From positions 1-64,000 of the forward strand of contig PWVH01000128.1 of NCBI GenBank assembly GCA_003563465.1: 64,000 nucleotides of DNA, in the 5' to 3' direction. Positions 43,189-52,163 of this stretch are shown here, piece by piece. The notes below the pieces were generated by a model, which made no database searches, was not told the origin of the DNA, and saw only the letters and a program-made list of their open reading frames with translations. A program made the translations under genes and the position numbers. Origin of the DNA: Coriobacteriaceae bacterium. GTDB lineage: Bacteria; Actinomycetota; Coriobacteriia; Anaerosomatales; SLCP01. Every line of letters begins with the position of its first letter. Within the stretch, counting starts at the first letter, position 1.

Positions 43189-43656
43189 CTATCGCTGCTG
43201 AGCGCCGCCGGTAACCTTGCCCTGCAGACGATCGCGGCCGCGCTGCACGGCAGTAAGAAGCTTCCCGAGGTTCACCTCTAGGTTGGCGAGCATCTCGTCG
43301 GCGTAGTCCTCAGCTCCCAATCGGATCTCACGCTCTTTGGTTCGAGCATCGTCCATGATACTGGCGGCTTGCTGCTCCGCCAGTTTGACGACTTCTTGCT
43401 CGCTGGCCAGCGCTTGGGCCCGGTCCCTGGCATCCTCAAGGATACGGTTTGCCTCTTTCTCAGCCTCTTCTAGCATCTCTTGGCGCTCCTTGACGATCCA
43501 GCGAGCTTGTTTCAGCTCATCGGGGAATTGCGCACGGATCTCGTCGATGATCTCGTAGACCTTCTCGGGATCGACCATCTTCGAGCCGGTGAGCGGCACA
43601 GAGCGTCCGTTGTCGACGAGCTCTTCGATTCTGTCGATCAGGGCCATGATATCCAT
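43189..43656 (-). CDS. DivIVA-like coiled-coil protein, SepIVA-type
   Basis: The 155-residue protein starts MALIDRIEELVDNGRSVPLT, then a segment VYEIIDEIRAQFPDELKQAR typical of DivIVA-like growth proteins. A coiled coil rich in Glu, Ala and Lys spans about 55-125. Mycobacterial SepIVA (MSMEG_2416) has the same start pattern and is also found near coaD and rsmD. By that analogy it may organise membrane or septal cell-wall synthesis. It lies one base after coaD and two bases before yceD. An ATP synthase b-subunit-like label is possible for similar coiled coils, but no membrane anchor is visible. Confidence 0.75.
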   Translation of the reverse strand: MDIMALIDRIEELVDNGRSVPLTGSKMVDPEKVYEIIDEIRAQFPDELKQARWIVKERQEMLEEAEKEANRILEDARDRAQALASEQEVVKLAEQQAASIMDDARTKEREIRLGAEDYADEMLANLEVNLGKLLTAVQRGRDRLQGKVTGGAQQR

Positions 43657-44160
43657 CTAAGTCCTCCCTTGACGGGATTCGACAAGACGTTCGGCGAGAG
43701 CGTCGTATACCTGCTGAGGCACCAGGCCCTCCACCGGTCCGCCATGACGGGCGATCTCCTTGACTGCCGAAGAACTCAAGTACATGTACTCAGGAATGGC
43801 CATTATGAACATCGTCTCTATATCTGGCGAAATCCGATAGTTCAGTTGGGCCATCTGGAATTCGCGTTCGAAGTCCGTGACTGCTCGCAAACCCTTGATG
43901 ATCACAGAAGCGCCGACTTCTGACGCGAATTCCACCAAAAGAGTATCAAAAGGTCGCACCCACACGTTGCGCAGGTGCTCGGTAGCCGTTTCGATGAAGT
44001 CGCATCTCTCATCTATCGAGAAGAGAGGCCCGCCCCCTTTGTCCGGGCTGAGTGCAACCGCGACGACCAGTTCATCCAGAAGGGCAGCGGCCCGTTCTAT
44101 TATGTCGATATGACCGGAGGTCACAGGGTCAAAGGTGCCAGGGCACATCCCGCGTTTCAT
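43657..44160 (-). CDS. coaD: Phosphopantetheine adenylyltransferase
   Basis: Penultimate step of coenzyme A synthesis. The 167-residue protein starts GMCPGTFDPVTSGHIDIIERAA with the (T/H)xGH-type nucleotidyltransferase motif. IIKGLRAVTDFEREFQMAQLN is diagnostic, and the late IPEYMYLSSSAVKEIARHGG completes the fold. The ATG at 44160 overlaps the rsmD stop by four bases; rsmD-coaD pairing is nearly universal. CoA and phosphopantetheine link this gene to the fab cluster next door. Confidence 0.96.
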   Translation of the reverse strand: MKRGMCPGTFDPVTSGHIDIIERAAALLDELVVAVALSPDKGGGPLFSIDERCDFIETATEHLRNVWVRPFDTLLVEFASEVGASVIIKGLRAVTDFEREFQMAQLNYRISPDIETMFIMAIPEYMYLSSSAVKEIARHGGPVEGLVPQQVYDALAERLVESRQGRT

Positions 44161-44738
44161 CCGGTCATCTCCCCTCTCCAGATCGCAATGTCTACAATCG
44201 TGTCCCCATAGCGGCGTTCGCCCACGGGTTCGAAGGCAGATGGCCACTCTGGGCTCTCGGCGGCGTCATGCTCCCACACCACGACTGCATGAGGCGACAG
44301 GACGCCGAGTTCGGCCAGAGCCACCACTGCTCTTCTGACCTCGGACTTGTTGATTCTATAGGGAGGGTCGATAAAGAGCAACGAAAACGGTCCGCCAGCG
44401 ATGCTACGGCGAGAGAGATGAACGAGCAGCTCCCCTGGGATCACTGTCGCCCTACCGTGAAGCTCCAAGGTGTCGAGATTGTGCCTGAGCGCAGAAAGGG
44501 CGTGCCTGTCGCGTTCTACGAAAGTGGCGTGATCTGCTCCACGAGAGAGTGCTTCTATGCCGAGGGCACCGCTCCCGGCAAAAGCATCCAGCACCGACGG
44601 TCGGCCGAGGTCAGGACCTAACATCGAAGCAAGTCGGGAGAAGAGGGCCTCTCTGACACGGTCCGAAGTGGGGCGGGTGGCAAGACCCCGTGGGGCGACA
44701 AGACGCCTGCCTCCGTGTGTTCCGGCGATAACCCTCAA
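44157..44738 (-). CDS. rsmD: 16S rRNA (guanine(966)-N2)-methyltransferase RsmD
   Basis: AdoMet-dependent methylation of G966 in 16S rRNA. The protein has RVIAGTHGGRRLVAP at the start. TSDRVREALFSRLA, LDAFAGSGALGIEALSRGA (AdoMet site) and LLFIDPPYR (catalytic DPPY) follow in order. The start used here is a TTG at 44738 whose TTGA overlaps the recG stop; it gives the usual RVIAG beginning and 193 residues. The ATG at 44759, seven codons upstream, is the alternative. Confidence 0.93.
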   Translation of the reverse strand: MRVIAGTHGGRRLVAPRGLATRPTSDRVREALFSRLASMLGPDLGRPSVLDAFAGSGALGIEALSRGADHATFVERDRHALSALRHNLDTLELHGRATVIPGELLVHLSRRSIAGGPFSLLFIDPPYRINKSEVRRAVVALAELGVLSPHAVVVWEHDAAESPEWPSAFEPVGERRYGDTIVDIAIWRGEMTG

Positions 44739-46843
44739 CCGCTGCTCACCCGATCCCATGCACTTGCGAATCGACGCTTCGTCTCACGCAACAGTGGCGA
44801 GTTCTTGGCATCAGTGAGGTGAGGATCTGCTTCGATAAGCGTGAAAGCATCGATTCGAGCGGTTTCAAGCAGTACGGCGTCGTCGACGAGGGAGGCAATG
44901 GTGAGTTCTGGCAACCCATGTTGGGCCTCGCCCATCAGTTGTCCCGCGCCCCTGAGGCGAAGGTCTTCTTCGGCAAGGGCGAAGCCGTCGTCAGTAGAGG
45001 CGATGGCACGCATACGACCCTTACCTTCCGAGGTCTTGGGATCGGCGAACAGAAACACCTCGCCGGGGTACTCGGCGCGCCCGACTCGGCCACGGAGCTG
45101 ATGCAGCTGCGCCAGGCCGAATCTCTCGGCATCCTCGACTATCAACACGGTGGCATCAGGGACGTCGACACCTACCTCGATCACCGTAGTAGCGACCAGA
45201 ACATCAAGTTCTCTGCCGCGGAAGCCCTCCATGACATCTAGACGTTCCGACGGACGCATCTTTCCTGTCAGCAGACCGACCCGAAGGTCGCTGAATACCT
45301 CTTGCTGAAGGCGCCGAGCTTCCTTCGATGCCGCGCGGGCTTCGAGGACATCGGACTCGTCGACCAACGGACAGACCACGTATGCTTGCCGGCCCTGCGA
45401 AACGGCTCGCCGGACCGCATCGTATGCTGCGGCACGGTCGGCGCGTTTCACAAGATGGGTGGTCACCCGGGGCCGGCTGTCACCATGTGGTCGCTCGCGC
45501 AGGTAGGAGGTGTCCAGGTCGCCGAATCGTGTCAGCGCGAGAGTCCGCGGGATCGGAGTGGCAGACATCACGAGCATGTCGGTCGCAACCCCCTTACGTC
45601 GCAAAGCGAGGCGTTGAGCCACTCCGAAACGGTGTTGTTCGTCGACGATCGCAAGGCTTAGGTTGCCGAAAGACACATCGTGCTCTATGAGGGCGTGAGT
45701 GCCGAAAAGCACGGCTATCTCGCGTTTTGCCACAGCTGCAAGTATCTCCGCTCGACGCGCCGACGACAGCGACCCTGTCAAGAGTTCCCAAGACACGCCA
45801 GCGGTATCGAGAAGAGGCCCGACCTTCTCGGCGTATTGGACGGCAAGGCCCTCAGTGGGAGCCATCATGGTCGATTGGGCACCGATGTCCGCAGACGCAC
45901 AAAGAGCGTGAGCGGCAACGATCGTCTTTCCAGTGCCGACATCACCCAGCAGAAGCCGGTTCATCGGTTTTGCGGAAGCCATGTCAGCGAGGATGTTCTC
46001 TATAGCGTTGGACTGATCTGCAGTGAGCTGGAACGGAACGGCTTTGCGCAGAGCCTCGAGCGAGTCCCCGTCGATGACATGGGGAATACCGGGCCGCTCG
46101 ACGGTCAGGCGGTGACGCCGCAAAGCGAGTCCCAGTTGGAGACAGAGCAGTTCATCGTAGGCAAGACGGCTACGTGCGCGAGAGGCGTCCGACATCGTCG
46201 GCGGAAAGTGGATCATACGTAGAGCCGCCCTTAGCGGCAACAACCCGTGTTTGATGCGTAAGCTCGCCGGCAAGAAGTCAGGGATGTCGGAAGCGTCATC
46301 GAGCGCTGCTGCCACCAAACGACGGATCCAGTTGGTCGACAACCCTTCGGTACTGCGATGCACAGGGAGGATGCGGCCCAACGAGGTCGGCTCTCCGCTA
46401 TCGTCGAGCTTCTCGACGAAAGGGTTCTTGATCTGCAGGAAACCGTATTCCTGTTCGACTCGGCCGGCGAAAGCGACATGTTCGCCTGTCTTGAACTGCT
46501 CCGCCATGTATTGCTGGTTGAACCAGACGCCGAGGAGCATGCCGCTATCGTCGGTGATGGCGACCTCTACGATGCAGAGTCTCGGTCGCGGACGTTTGAC
46601 TTCGACGCGATGGACACGGCCGACCACAGTGGCGTCAGTGCCGGGCAGAGTCTCAGACAGCGGCCGCCTTTCGCTAAGGTCCAGATACCGGAACGGATAG
46701 TGAACGATCAGGTCGCCGATGGTTCCGATATCGAGACGAGCGAGCGAATCCGCACGGCTGCGGTTGACGAAGCGTGCCTTGAGAACCGGACGATCCCAGT
46801 ATGCGAGTTGTTCCGGGCGCGACTTTGCGACACGGGAGGACAT
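44735..46843 (-). CDS. recG: ATP-dependent DNA helicase RecG
   Basis: Remodels stalled replication forks and Holliday junctions. The 702-residue protein has the wedge/OB domain (TVVGRVHRVEVKRP), Walker A LLGDVGTGKTIVAAHA, the DEQH box in LAIVDEQHRFGVAQR and TDMLVMSATPIPRTLAL. Motif VI-like LHQLRGRVGRAEYPG lies further on. The C-terminal DDGFALAEEDLRLRGAGQLMG is diagnostic. It follows fakB by 17 bases, as the recG-fakA neighbourhood in Bacillus suggests. Confidence 0.96.
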   Translation of the reverse strand: MSSRVAKSRPEQLAYWDRPVLKARFVNRSRADSLARLDIGTIGDLIVHYPFRYLDLSERRPLSETLPGTDATVVGRVHRVEVKRPRPRLCIVEVAITDDSGMLLGVWFNQQYMAEQFKTGEHVAFAGRVEQEYGFLQIKNPFVEKLDDSGEPTSLGRILPVHRSTEGLSTNWIRRLVAAALDDASDIPDFLPASLRIKHGLLPLRAALRMIHFPPTMSDASRARSRLAYDELLCLQLGLALRRHRLTVERPGIPHVIDGDSLEALRKAVPFQLTADQSNAIENILADMASAKPMNRLLLGDVGTGKTIVAAHALCASADIGAQSTMMAPTEGLAVQYAEKVGPLLDTAGVSWELLTGSLSSARRAEILAAVAKREIAVLFGTHALIEHDVSFGNLSLAIVDEQHRFGVAQRLALRRKGVATDMLVMSATPIPRTLALTRFGDLDTSYLRERPHGDSRPRVTTHLVKRADRAAAYDAVRRAVSQGRQAYVVCPLVDESDVLEARAASKEARRLQQEVFSDLRVGLLTGKMRPSERLDVMEGFRGRELDVLVATTVIEVGVDVPDATVLIVEDAERFGLAQLHQLRGRVGRAEYPGEVFLFADPKTSEGKGRMRAIASTDDGFALAEEDLRLRGAGQLMGEAQHGLPELTIASLVDDAVLLETARIDAFTLIEADPHLTDAKNSPLLRETKRRFASAWDRVSSG

Positions 46844-46860
46844 CCCGCAGTTCTCTCCCG

Positions 46861-47712
46861 TCAGCGCTGAGGATGGTATGCGACGCCTACCGCACCGGGA
46901 CCGGAGTAGGTGCCGATGACAGCTCCGATCTCGCCGACGGAATCAAGTTGATACTTGGCGCCGGCAGCATCGAGGGCGTCGCGCATCGTCTCAGCAAGTT
47001 CCGGTGCGCACGAATGGAGGATCGTCAGGAGTGCAGGAGAATCCTGCGTGTCTGCCGCTACCTGCATTGCCACCTCGTTGATCGCCTTCTTCAGACCCTT
47101 GACCTTCTTGAAGGGCTCGATGGTTCCTTCGGGAGTGAACGTGAGAACGGGCTTGATGTTCAGAACTGCGGCAGCTAGTCCTGAGGCTTTTCCGGCACGG
47201 CCGCCTTTGACCAGGTAATCCAGGGTATCGAGTATGAAGAGCAGACGACAGGATTCCGATGCAGCACGTGCGGCGCGCTCGACGACATCGGCTGTACCGC
47301 CCTCATCACGGGCGCGGATCGCGGCCTTCACAGCAAGAGCGGTGGCCTGGGAGACGAGTTTGGTGTCTACGAGCCGCACCGGTACTGGAGACTCGGCTGC
47401 GGCCATCGTCGCCGATTCGAGTGTTCCAGACAGAGCTGCGGAGAGATGGACTGAGACGATTTCGGTGTGGCCATCCTCGGCCATTTCGGCGTATGCCTCA
47501 GCGAAGTCGGCCGGCGAGGGCTGTGAGGTCTTGGGCAGTACTGCGGACGAACTCAACAGCTCGAAGAACCGTTCAGTGTCCAACTCCACCCAGTCGAGAT
47601 AGGACTCATCCTCGAAAAGGACTTTGAGTGGCACCATGCGAACACCTTCTTCCGCGAGCCAGTCAGGCGGCAGATCACAAGTGCTGTCACAAACGATACC
47701 CACACTACTCAT
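46861..47712 (-). CDS. fakB: DegV family fatty acid-binding protein (FakB-like)
   Basis: Presents a fatty acid to FakA for phosphorylation. The 283-residue protein starts with VGIVCDSTCDLPPDWL. It has TSQPSPADFAEAYAEM near 60-75, the SAALSGTLESA loop and FILDTLDYLVKGGRAGKAS, all typical of DegV. The ATG at 47712 has GGGGGGATTC upstream. It lies 22 bases after fakA, so kinase and lipid carrier are in one operon. The lipid preference cannot be predicted here. Confidence 0.9.
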   Translation of the reverse strand: MSSVGIVCDSTCDLPPDWLAEEGVRMVPLKVLFEDESYLDWVELDTERFFELLSSSAVLPKTSQPSPADFAEAYAEMAEDGHTEIVSVHLSAALSGTLESATMAAAESPVPVRLVDTKLVSQATALAVKAAIRARDEGGTADVVERAARAASESCRLLFILDTLDYLVKGGRAGKASGLAAAVLNIKPVLTFTPEGTIEPFKKVKGLKKAINEVAMQVAADTQDSPALLTILHSCAPELAETMRDALDAAGAKYQLDSVGEIGAVIGTYSGPGAVGVAYHPQR

Positions 47713-47734
47713 GAATCCCCCCTTCGGTCGGTAG

Positions 47735-49348
47735 TTACTCGATGGACATGACCACTGGATAGAGCGGCTGTCCCCCACGATGATGCTCGACCTCTAGCTC
47801 CGGATGAGCCTCAGCTATGTCCTCAGACAACACCTGAAGCTCCTCGTCAGTCAAGTCGCTGCCACCGAGGATGGTCAAAGTGTCTCCGTCGGCGGCGAGC
47901 AGTTCTGCGATTTGGCGGGCCACCTGCATCACATCATCGCCGACGACTTCGATCTCATGATCGACTATGCCTATGATTTGCCCCTCGGCGATAGGCCCGT
48001 CTCGGCTGACTGCATCCTTGACAGCAGCGGTGATCTCGCCGGTCCGCACTTCGGAAGCGGCGGTGGTCATCGCGTCGGCAATCTGACGTACATCGGCGTC
48101 CGATTCGACGGCGAGCATGGCTGCAAAAGCCTCCGGAACGGAAGTGGTCGGGATGACTTCGACGGGACGGCTGGACACCTCTACAACCTGTTGTGCGGCC
48201 ATCTGGATGTTCTTGTTGTTGGGAAGAACTATGACCGCTTGGGCATCTACCTTCTTCACCGCCTCGAGTATCTCGGCAGTAGAGGGGTTCATAGTCTGCC
48301 CACCGTTCACCACCACGTCAACGCCCAGGCTCGAGAGTATCTCACGAATGCCATCACCGGCGCCCACTGCGACGAATCCTATGGGCTTAGCGTAGTCCGT
48401 AGAGCCTTCGTCCGTGAGAGCTTCCGAGCGGGCCTGTGTCTGGCGTCGCATGTTGTTGATGTGAACCTCGGCCACCTCGCCGATTGAGGTCATGTGTGAC
48501 AACACCTCGCCAGGAGTGTCGGTGTGCACGTGGATCTTCAAAAGGTCGTGATCGCCTACTACTAGCTCAGATCCGCCTACGGACAAAAGATAGGAATGGA
48601 CGGCCTCGCGGTCCAACTTCTCTCCGTGGAGCAGAAACTCAGTGCAGTAGAGGTACTCGTCTTCATCCCAGTCCTCCACTGGTTTCATCTCCAGCCCAGG
48701 AGCCTCGGCGCTCTCCATCACCGAAGAATCGAACTCCGTGCCGCGCCAGGATGCGAGCAAACCCTCAGCCAGGATCGCAAGTCCGAAGCCGCCCGCATCC
48801 ACGACACCGTTCTCTTTTAGGACCGGAAGCAGATCTGGGGTGCGACGAACCGAGTCGAGAGCCTCCTGAAGAGTCCGGTCAAGCACGCTGTCGAGATCCT
48901 CTCCGGAGTCAACAACCTTTCTAGCTGCAGCAGCCGAGTCCTTGAGCACGGTGAGCATGGTTCCCTCCACCGGCTTCCTTACCGCTTGGTATGCGACTAC
49001 CGTGGCGCGCTCAAGTGCATCAGCGACGATTTCGGGCCCGCTCGCACCGGAACCAGAGCCTATGACGTCGCAAAGTCCTCTGAGAATCTGACTCAAAATG
49101 ACACCCGAGTTGCCGCGCGCACCCATCAAGGAAGCATGAGTGATGGTCTGGGCGGTGGTTGGTATGTCAGCGTCTTCGGGGAGTTGATCGAGCTCCATGA
49201 CTACGGCATCCATGGTCAGAGACATGTTCGTTCCGGTGTCTCCGTCAGGGACGGGGAACACGTTCAGCCGATTCACCTCTTCGGCTCGCTCTTTCAGCGC
49301 TGTCGCCGCGGATGACACCAATGTGCTGAAAGTGGGCGCTGGGGTCAT
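47735..49348 (-). CDS. fakA: Fatty acid kinase subunit FakA (DAK2 domain protein, YloV-like)
   Basis: Phosphorylates FakB-bound fatty acids so that exogenous chains enter phospholipids. The 537-residue protein (ATG at 49348) has the N-terminal DAK2 kinase domain: VNRLNVFPVPDGDTGTNMSL near 25-44 and HASLMGARGNSGVILSQIL. The middle part includes LHGEKLDREAV, VGDHDLLKIHVHTDTPGEVL. The FakA C-terminal domain follows (VVVNGGQTMNPSTAEILEA). The frame extends to 49444 inside the Asp23 gene, which is unlikely to be used. Confidence 0.95.
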   Translation of the reverse strand: MTPAPTFSTLVSSAATALKERAEEVNRLNVFPVPDGDTGTNMSLTMDAVVMELDQLPEDADIPTTAQTITHASLMGARGNSGVILSQILRGLCDVIGSGSGASGPEIVADALERATVVAYQAVRKPVEGTMLTVLKDSAAAARKVVDSGEDLDSVLDRTLQEALDSVRRTPDLLPVLKENGVVDAGGFGLAILAEGLLASWRGTEFDSSVMESAEAPGLEMKPVEDWDEDEYLYCTEFLLHGEKLDREAVHSYLLSVGGSELVVGDHDLLKIHVHTDTPGEVLSHMTSIGEVAEVHINNMRRQTQARSEALTDEGSTDYAKPIGFVAVGAGDGIREILSSLGVDVVVNGGQTMNPSTAEILEAVKKVDAQAVIVLPNNKNIQMAAQQVVEVSSRPVEVIPTTSVPEAFAAMLAVESDADVRQIADAMTTAASEVRTGEITAAVKDAVSRDGPIAEGQIIGIVDHEIEVVGDDVMQVARQIAELLAADGDTLTILGGSDLTDEELQVLSEDIAEAHPELEVEHHRGGQPLYPVVMSIE

Positions 49349-49367
49349 CGAACCTCGTCTGACGGGG

Positions 49368-49715
49368 TCACTTGCGGATCTTGATTCCCTGAACGTGTAC
49401 ATCGACTTCGTCGACCTTGACTCCGGCTTGGGTCTCGAGCACATAGCGGACGCGATCGGAGAGGTTGTGGGAGACCTGGCTCAAGTTGGTGCCGTGTTCG
49501 ATTACCACATACAAGTCGACTTTCACGCTGTTGCCGAGACTGTGAACCGAAACACCTTTTCGCAACTTGTCTCGCGAGAGCAGTTGAGCCACGCCGTCAC
49601 GCAGTGTGGGACTGGCCATACCTACGACCCCGTAGCACTCGAGAGCAGCGAAACCAGCAATCTCTGCGAGCACGTCGTCGTGTATCTCTATTCGTCCATG
49701 GACCTCTTCAGGCAT
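49368..49715 (-). CDS. Asp23/Gls24 family envelope stress protein (YloU-like)
   Basis: The 115-residue protein has the Asp23 pattern: GRIEIHDDVLAEIAGFAALE near 7-26, GVVGMAS, then VKVDLYVVIEHGTNLSQVSHN and KVDEVDVHVQGI at the end. Family members attach to the membrane through partners or act in cell-envelope stress. A YloU-type gene directly before fakA and near rpmB is a conserved arrangement. The exact role is not known. Confidence 0.92.
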   Translation of the reverse strand: MPEEVHGRIEIHDDVLAEIAGFAALECYGVVGMASPTLRDGVAQLLSRDKLRKGVSVHSLGNSVKVDLYVVIEHGTNLSQVSHNLSDRVRYVLETQAGVKVDEVDVHVQGIKIRK

Positions 49716-49934
49716 CTAATCGCCTTCCTCGATGGACGTATGGGCCAAAGCCTCAAGCTCTTCTATCAAAGCCTCGACAGGTACATCGTGCATATGTGCG
49801 ACGGCCCCGAGGCTCTCCATCTCGGCAGCCAAGCAGGACGAACAGGCGAGTCCGTGACGCTCGAAGACGCTGGGAGCATCAGGGTGGCTCATCAGGACAT
49901 CACGGATACACATGTCGGGATGGTAACCGGCCAT
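49716..49934 (-). CDS. DUF1858 domain protein with a CxxC motif
   Basis: The 72-residue protein (ATG at 49934, GAGGA eight bases upstream) matches the DUF1858 pattern: a short start, CIRDVLMSHPDAPSVFERHG, then LACSSCLAAEMESLGAVAH with a CxxC pair, and a helical end. Such domains are often called hybrid-cluster-associated redox disulfide proteins; the function is unproven. It immediately precedes the Asp23 gene. The 200-base gap up to rpmB has a possible minus-strand -10 box (TATACT) without a clear -35. Confidence 0.82.
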   Translation of the reverse strand: MAGYHPDMCIRDVLMSHPDAPSVFERHGLACSSCLAAEMESLGAVAHMHDVPVEALIEELEALAHTSIEEGD

Positions 49935-50031
49935 AGGCGTCCTCACGTTGGGTCGGAAAGCTTCATGCACGAACAAGTATATCCGATTGTACGGGCTGCA
50001 TCTGACCTGCAAATATCGGGTGTAAGCGCTC

Positions 50032-50060
50032 TTGTGGACATTGGGTCTGTGTGATAGTAT
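50032..50060 (+). promoter_or_regulatory. Candidate promoter for rpmB
   Basis: TTGTGG (50032-50037) and TAGTAT (50055-50060) are separated by 17 bases on the plus strand. Transcription would start near 50067, leaving a leader of about 68 bases with a TCAGC/GCTGA hairpin. The neighbouring minus-strand gene diverges from here. Confidence 0.5.
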
Positions 50061-50134
50061 CAGCGAGCTTTTTGGCTGATTCCGCGCGGGTATCCCTCGA
50101 TGCGCCCTGTGGGAGACGGAACGGAGTGACTTGG

Positions 50135-50323
50135 ATGTCCAAAGTATGCACCATCTGTGGGAAGCACCCCGCTGCCGGGCGCAGCGTGAGTCACTCGCAT
50201 CGCGTGACGAACCGCATCTTCAGGCCCAATATCCAGAAGGTGACCGCCCTTGTGGACGGGAAGGTTAAGCGCGTAAACGTGTGCACCAAGTGCATGAAGG
50301 CCGGCAAGGTGCAGAGAGCCTGA
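50135..50323 (+). CDS. rpmB: 50S ribosomal protein L28
   Basis: The 62-residue protein has the L28 pattern SKVCTICGKHPAAGRSVSHS followed by RVTNRIFRPNIQKV. It is the zinc-binding form, with CTIC at the start and CTKC near residue 53. The ATG at 50135 has GGAACGGAGTG upstream. It is one of the three plus-strand genes of the window and converges with the HD-GYP gene 30 bases away. No terminator is apparent between them. Confidence 0.97.
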   Translation: MSKVCTICGKHPAAGRSVSHSHRVTNRIFRPNIQKVTALVDGKVKRVNVCTKCMKAGKVQRA

Positions 50324-50353
50324 AGTCTGCCCGGATGCTGTGCGCGAGGCGAT

Positions 50354-52120
50354 TCAGGCGCCTTTCATCTGTACCCGGTCTGCTTGAGCTTCTTCGACTA
50401 GGGCTACGAAGATCTCGGCAACGTCGGGATCGAACTGAGTTCCAGCATTTCTCCTGATCTCGTCCAACGCTGCCTCTTGTGTCATCGCAGGCCTGTGCGG
50501 CCGATCAGACGTCATCGCTACGAACGCGTCGGCCACGGCAAGAATCCTGGCCCCGAGTGGTATCTCGTCCCGCGCCAAACCGCCGACGTATCCTGTGCCG
50601 TCGTAATGCTCGTGGTGGTGATACACGATAGGCACGGCTTCACGCAACGCCGGAACCTGATCAATGATGTCTGCGCCGATGACCGGATGCATATTGAGCA
50701 GACCTCGCTCTACGGTCGAAAGCGGGCGGTCGGAGATCATCGCCGTCTCACCGAGGGCAGACATACCGATATCGTGGAGCATCGCAGCTATCTCGAGCGC
50801 ACGCTTCTTCTGCTGCGGAAGATCCAAAGCCTCACCGAGGATACTCGCATAGTGCATGACTCGATCGGTTCCTCCGATCGCAAAGGGATCTTTAGTCTCC
50901 AGAGCGAGGGCTAGCGCCTTCAAAGTATCTAGGCATAGGTCTCCCATCGAGGAGACCTTTCGGGCATGGCGCAAGGCTGCGGCCGTGTGACGAGCAATCT
51001 CTTGGAGTCCTTCGACGTGTGTCGACGTGAACGGCGAAGGATACTCACGGCTGCCGACGTTGAGAACTCCCAAGAGGCCTTCCTCGTCCAATATCGGCAC
51101 GGATGCGGCGGAACGGACACCGCGTGAGTGGGCCGACGTCGGACGATCTGGTAGGTCTTCTACGACCAGCGGCTGTCCGGAAAGTGCGACTAGGCCAGCG
51201 ATTCCATCACCAGGCTTCACGGTGGTCTCTTCGACAACGTCTGCGGGAAGGCCGCGGGCAACGACGATTCTCAATGCGATTCCGGCCTCGTCGTAGAGCA
51301 TTACACTCCCCGAAGACGCCTCGACGAGTCTCAACGAACTGTCGAGGGCGGTGGCGAGGATAGAATCAGCTTCGGTCGGATGTTCAAGTTCACCAGCGAA
51401 TGCGAGAACAGTTCGGGTGACCGCAGATTCGACTCGTGCGGTCTCCAGTATCAAGGCTGCAGCGACAGGCAGACGGAACGCACTAGCCAAATGCCCAAGA
51501 ACCTGCATGTCCGGACGTGCATCAGCGAAATCAATCGTGGCGGCACCACGGTGGTCTCCGACAGAGACAGGAATCGAATAGCGCCAAACGGCGGAGGCGC
51601 CGGACACGGGTTCTGCGACTAAGGTTCTCAGGAGCGGCGCATCTTGCCCGATCGCTTCGATAATCGTTTCATCTTGTGCGAGGTCCGGGGTCGCCGAACC
51701 AGACACGATAAGCCTCACTGCCACATCGGAGACTTCATCTGAGCGCCATATCCCACAGGAAATAGGGTTTCCCGCTCTGGAAGCAGAGGCTAGCAGTGCG
51801 TCAGCGACGCTTTGAGCGTCGACCAGTGTGGGCAGGACCACGTTCTCCCCTGTGGCCGATCCCGATTCCTCGCGTTCAGCGGAGTCCGCCTTTGCGTGTT
51901 CTTCGGGTATGCGAGTCGGCCGTGAGGAAGAGACGGTCTCAGACGGGGCCGAAGGCCGGGCGGAGACGCGCGCGCGAGAGGAGTGGCGGCGGCGAAACAT
52001 GACGACAGCAGCTGCCAGGAGGAGCAGAACGATGACCGCTAACAGAAATGACAATGAAGAGTCTGCAGCAGCGAGAAGTCCTGTCACGACGAGAAACGAA
52101 TCATTGCCTGTGTCGATCAT
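50354..52120 (-). CDS. Membrane-anchored GAF and HD-GYP-like domain protein
   Basis: Likely a sensor and c-di-GMP-type phosphodiesterase. The start is uncertain: ATG 52120 is used because a TATAAT lies just upstream; ATG 52165 and GTG 52180 are possible. From 52120 it has 588 residues. A membrane helix spans about 20-43 and a Ser/Glu-rich linker follows. Two GAF-like regions lie at about 90-220 and 235-385. The HD domain near 447 reads MLHDIGM. The HD-GYP signature is present as HHEHYDGTGY followed by V, so GYP is GYV, and the usual K after HDIG is M. It follows thiN by a short gap. Confidence 0.82.
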   Translation of the reverse strand: MIDTGNDSFLVVTGLLAAADSSLSFLLAVIVLLLLAAAVVMFRRRHSSRARVSARPSAPSETVSSSRPTRIPEEHAKADSAEREESGSATGENVVLPTLVDAQSVADALLASASRAGNPISCGIWRSDEVSDVAVRLIVSGSATPDLAQDETIIEAIGQDAPLLRTLVAEPVSGASAVWRYSIPVSVGDHRGAATIDFADARPDMQVLGHLASAFRLPVAAALILETARVESAVTRTVLAFAGELEHPTEADSILATALDSSLRLVEASSGSVMLYDEAGIALRIVVARGLPADVVEETTVKPGDGIAGLVALSGQPLVVEDLPDRPTSAHSRGVRSAASVPILDEEGLLGVLNVGSREYPSPFTSTHVEGLQEIARHTAAALRHARKVSSMGDLCLDTLKALALALETKDPFAIGGTDRVMHYASILGEALDLPQQKKRALEIAAMLHDIGMSALGETAMISDRPLSTVERGLLNMHPVIGADIIDQVPALREAVPIVYHHHEHYDGTGYVGGLARDEIPLGARILAVADAFVAMTSDRPHRPAMTQEAALDEIRRNAGTQFDPDVAEIFVALVEEAQADRVQMKGA

Positions 52121-52163
52121 CGTCAACCACGCAATCGTGAACGGCGAGTTGTCCGTTACCGGC

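Noticed and set aside
49197..50054. A 285-codon plus-strand open frame opposite fakA, asp23 and the DUF1858 gene
   Set aside because: Antisense shadow with no start signal or recognisable domain; the minus-strand genes are convincing.
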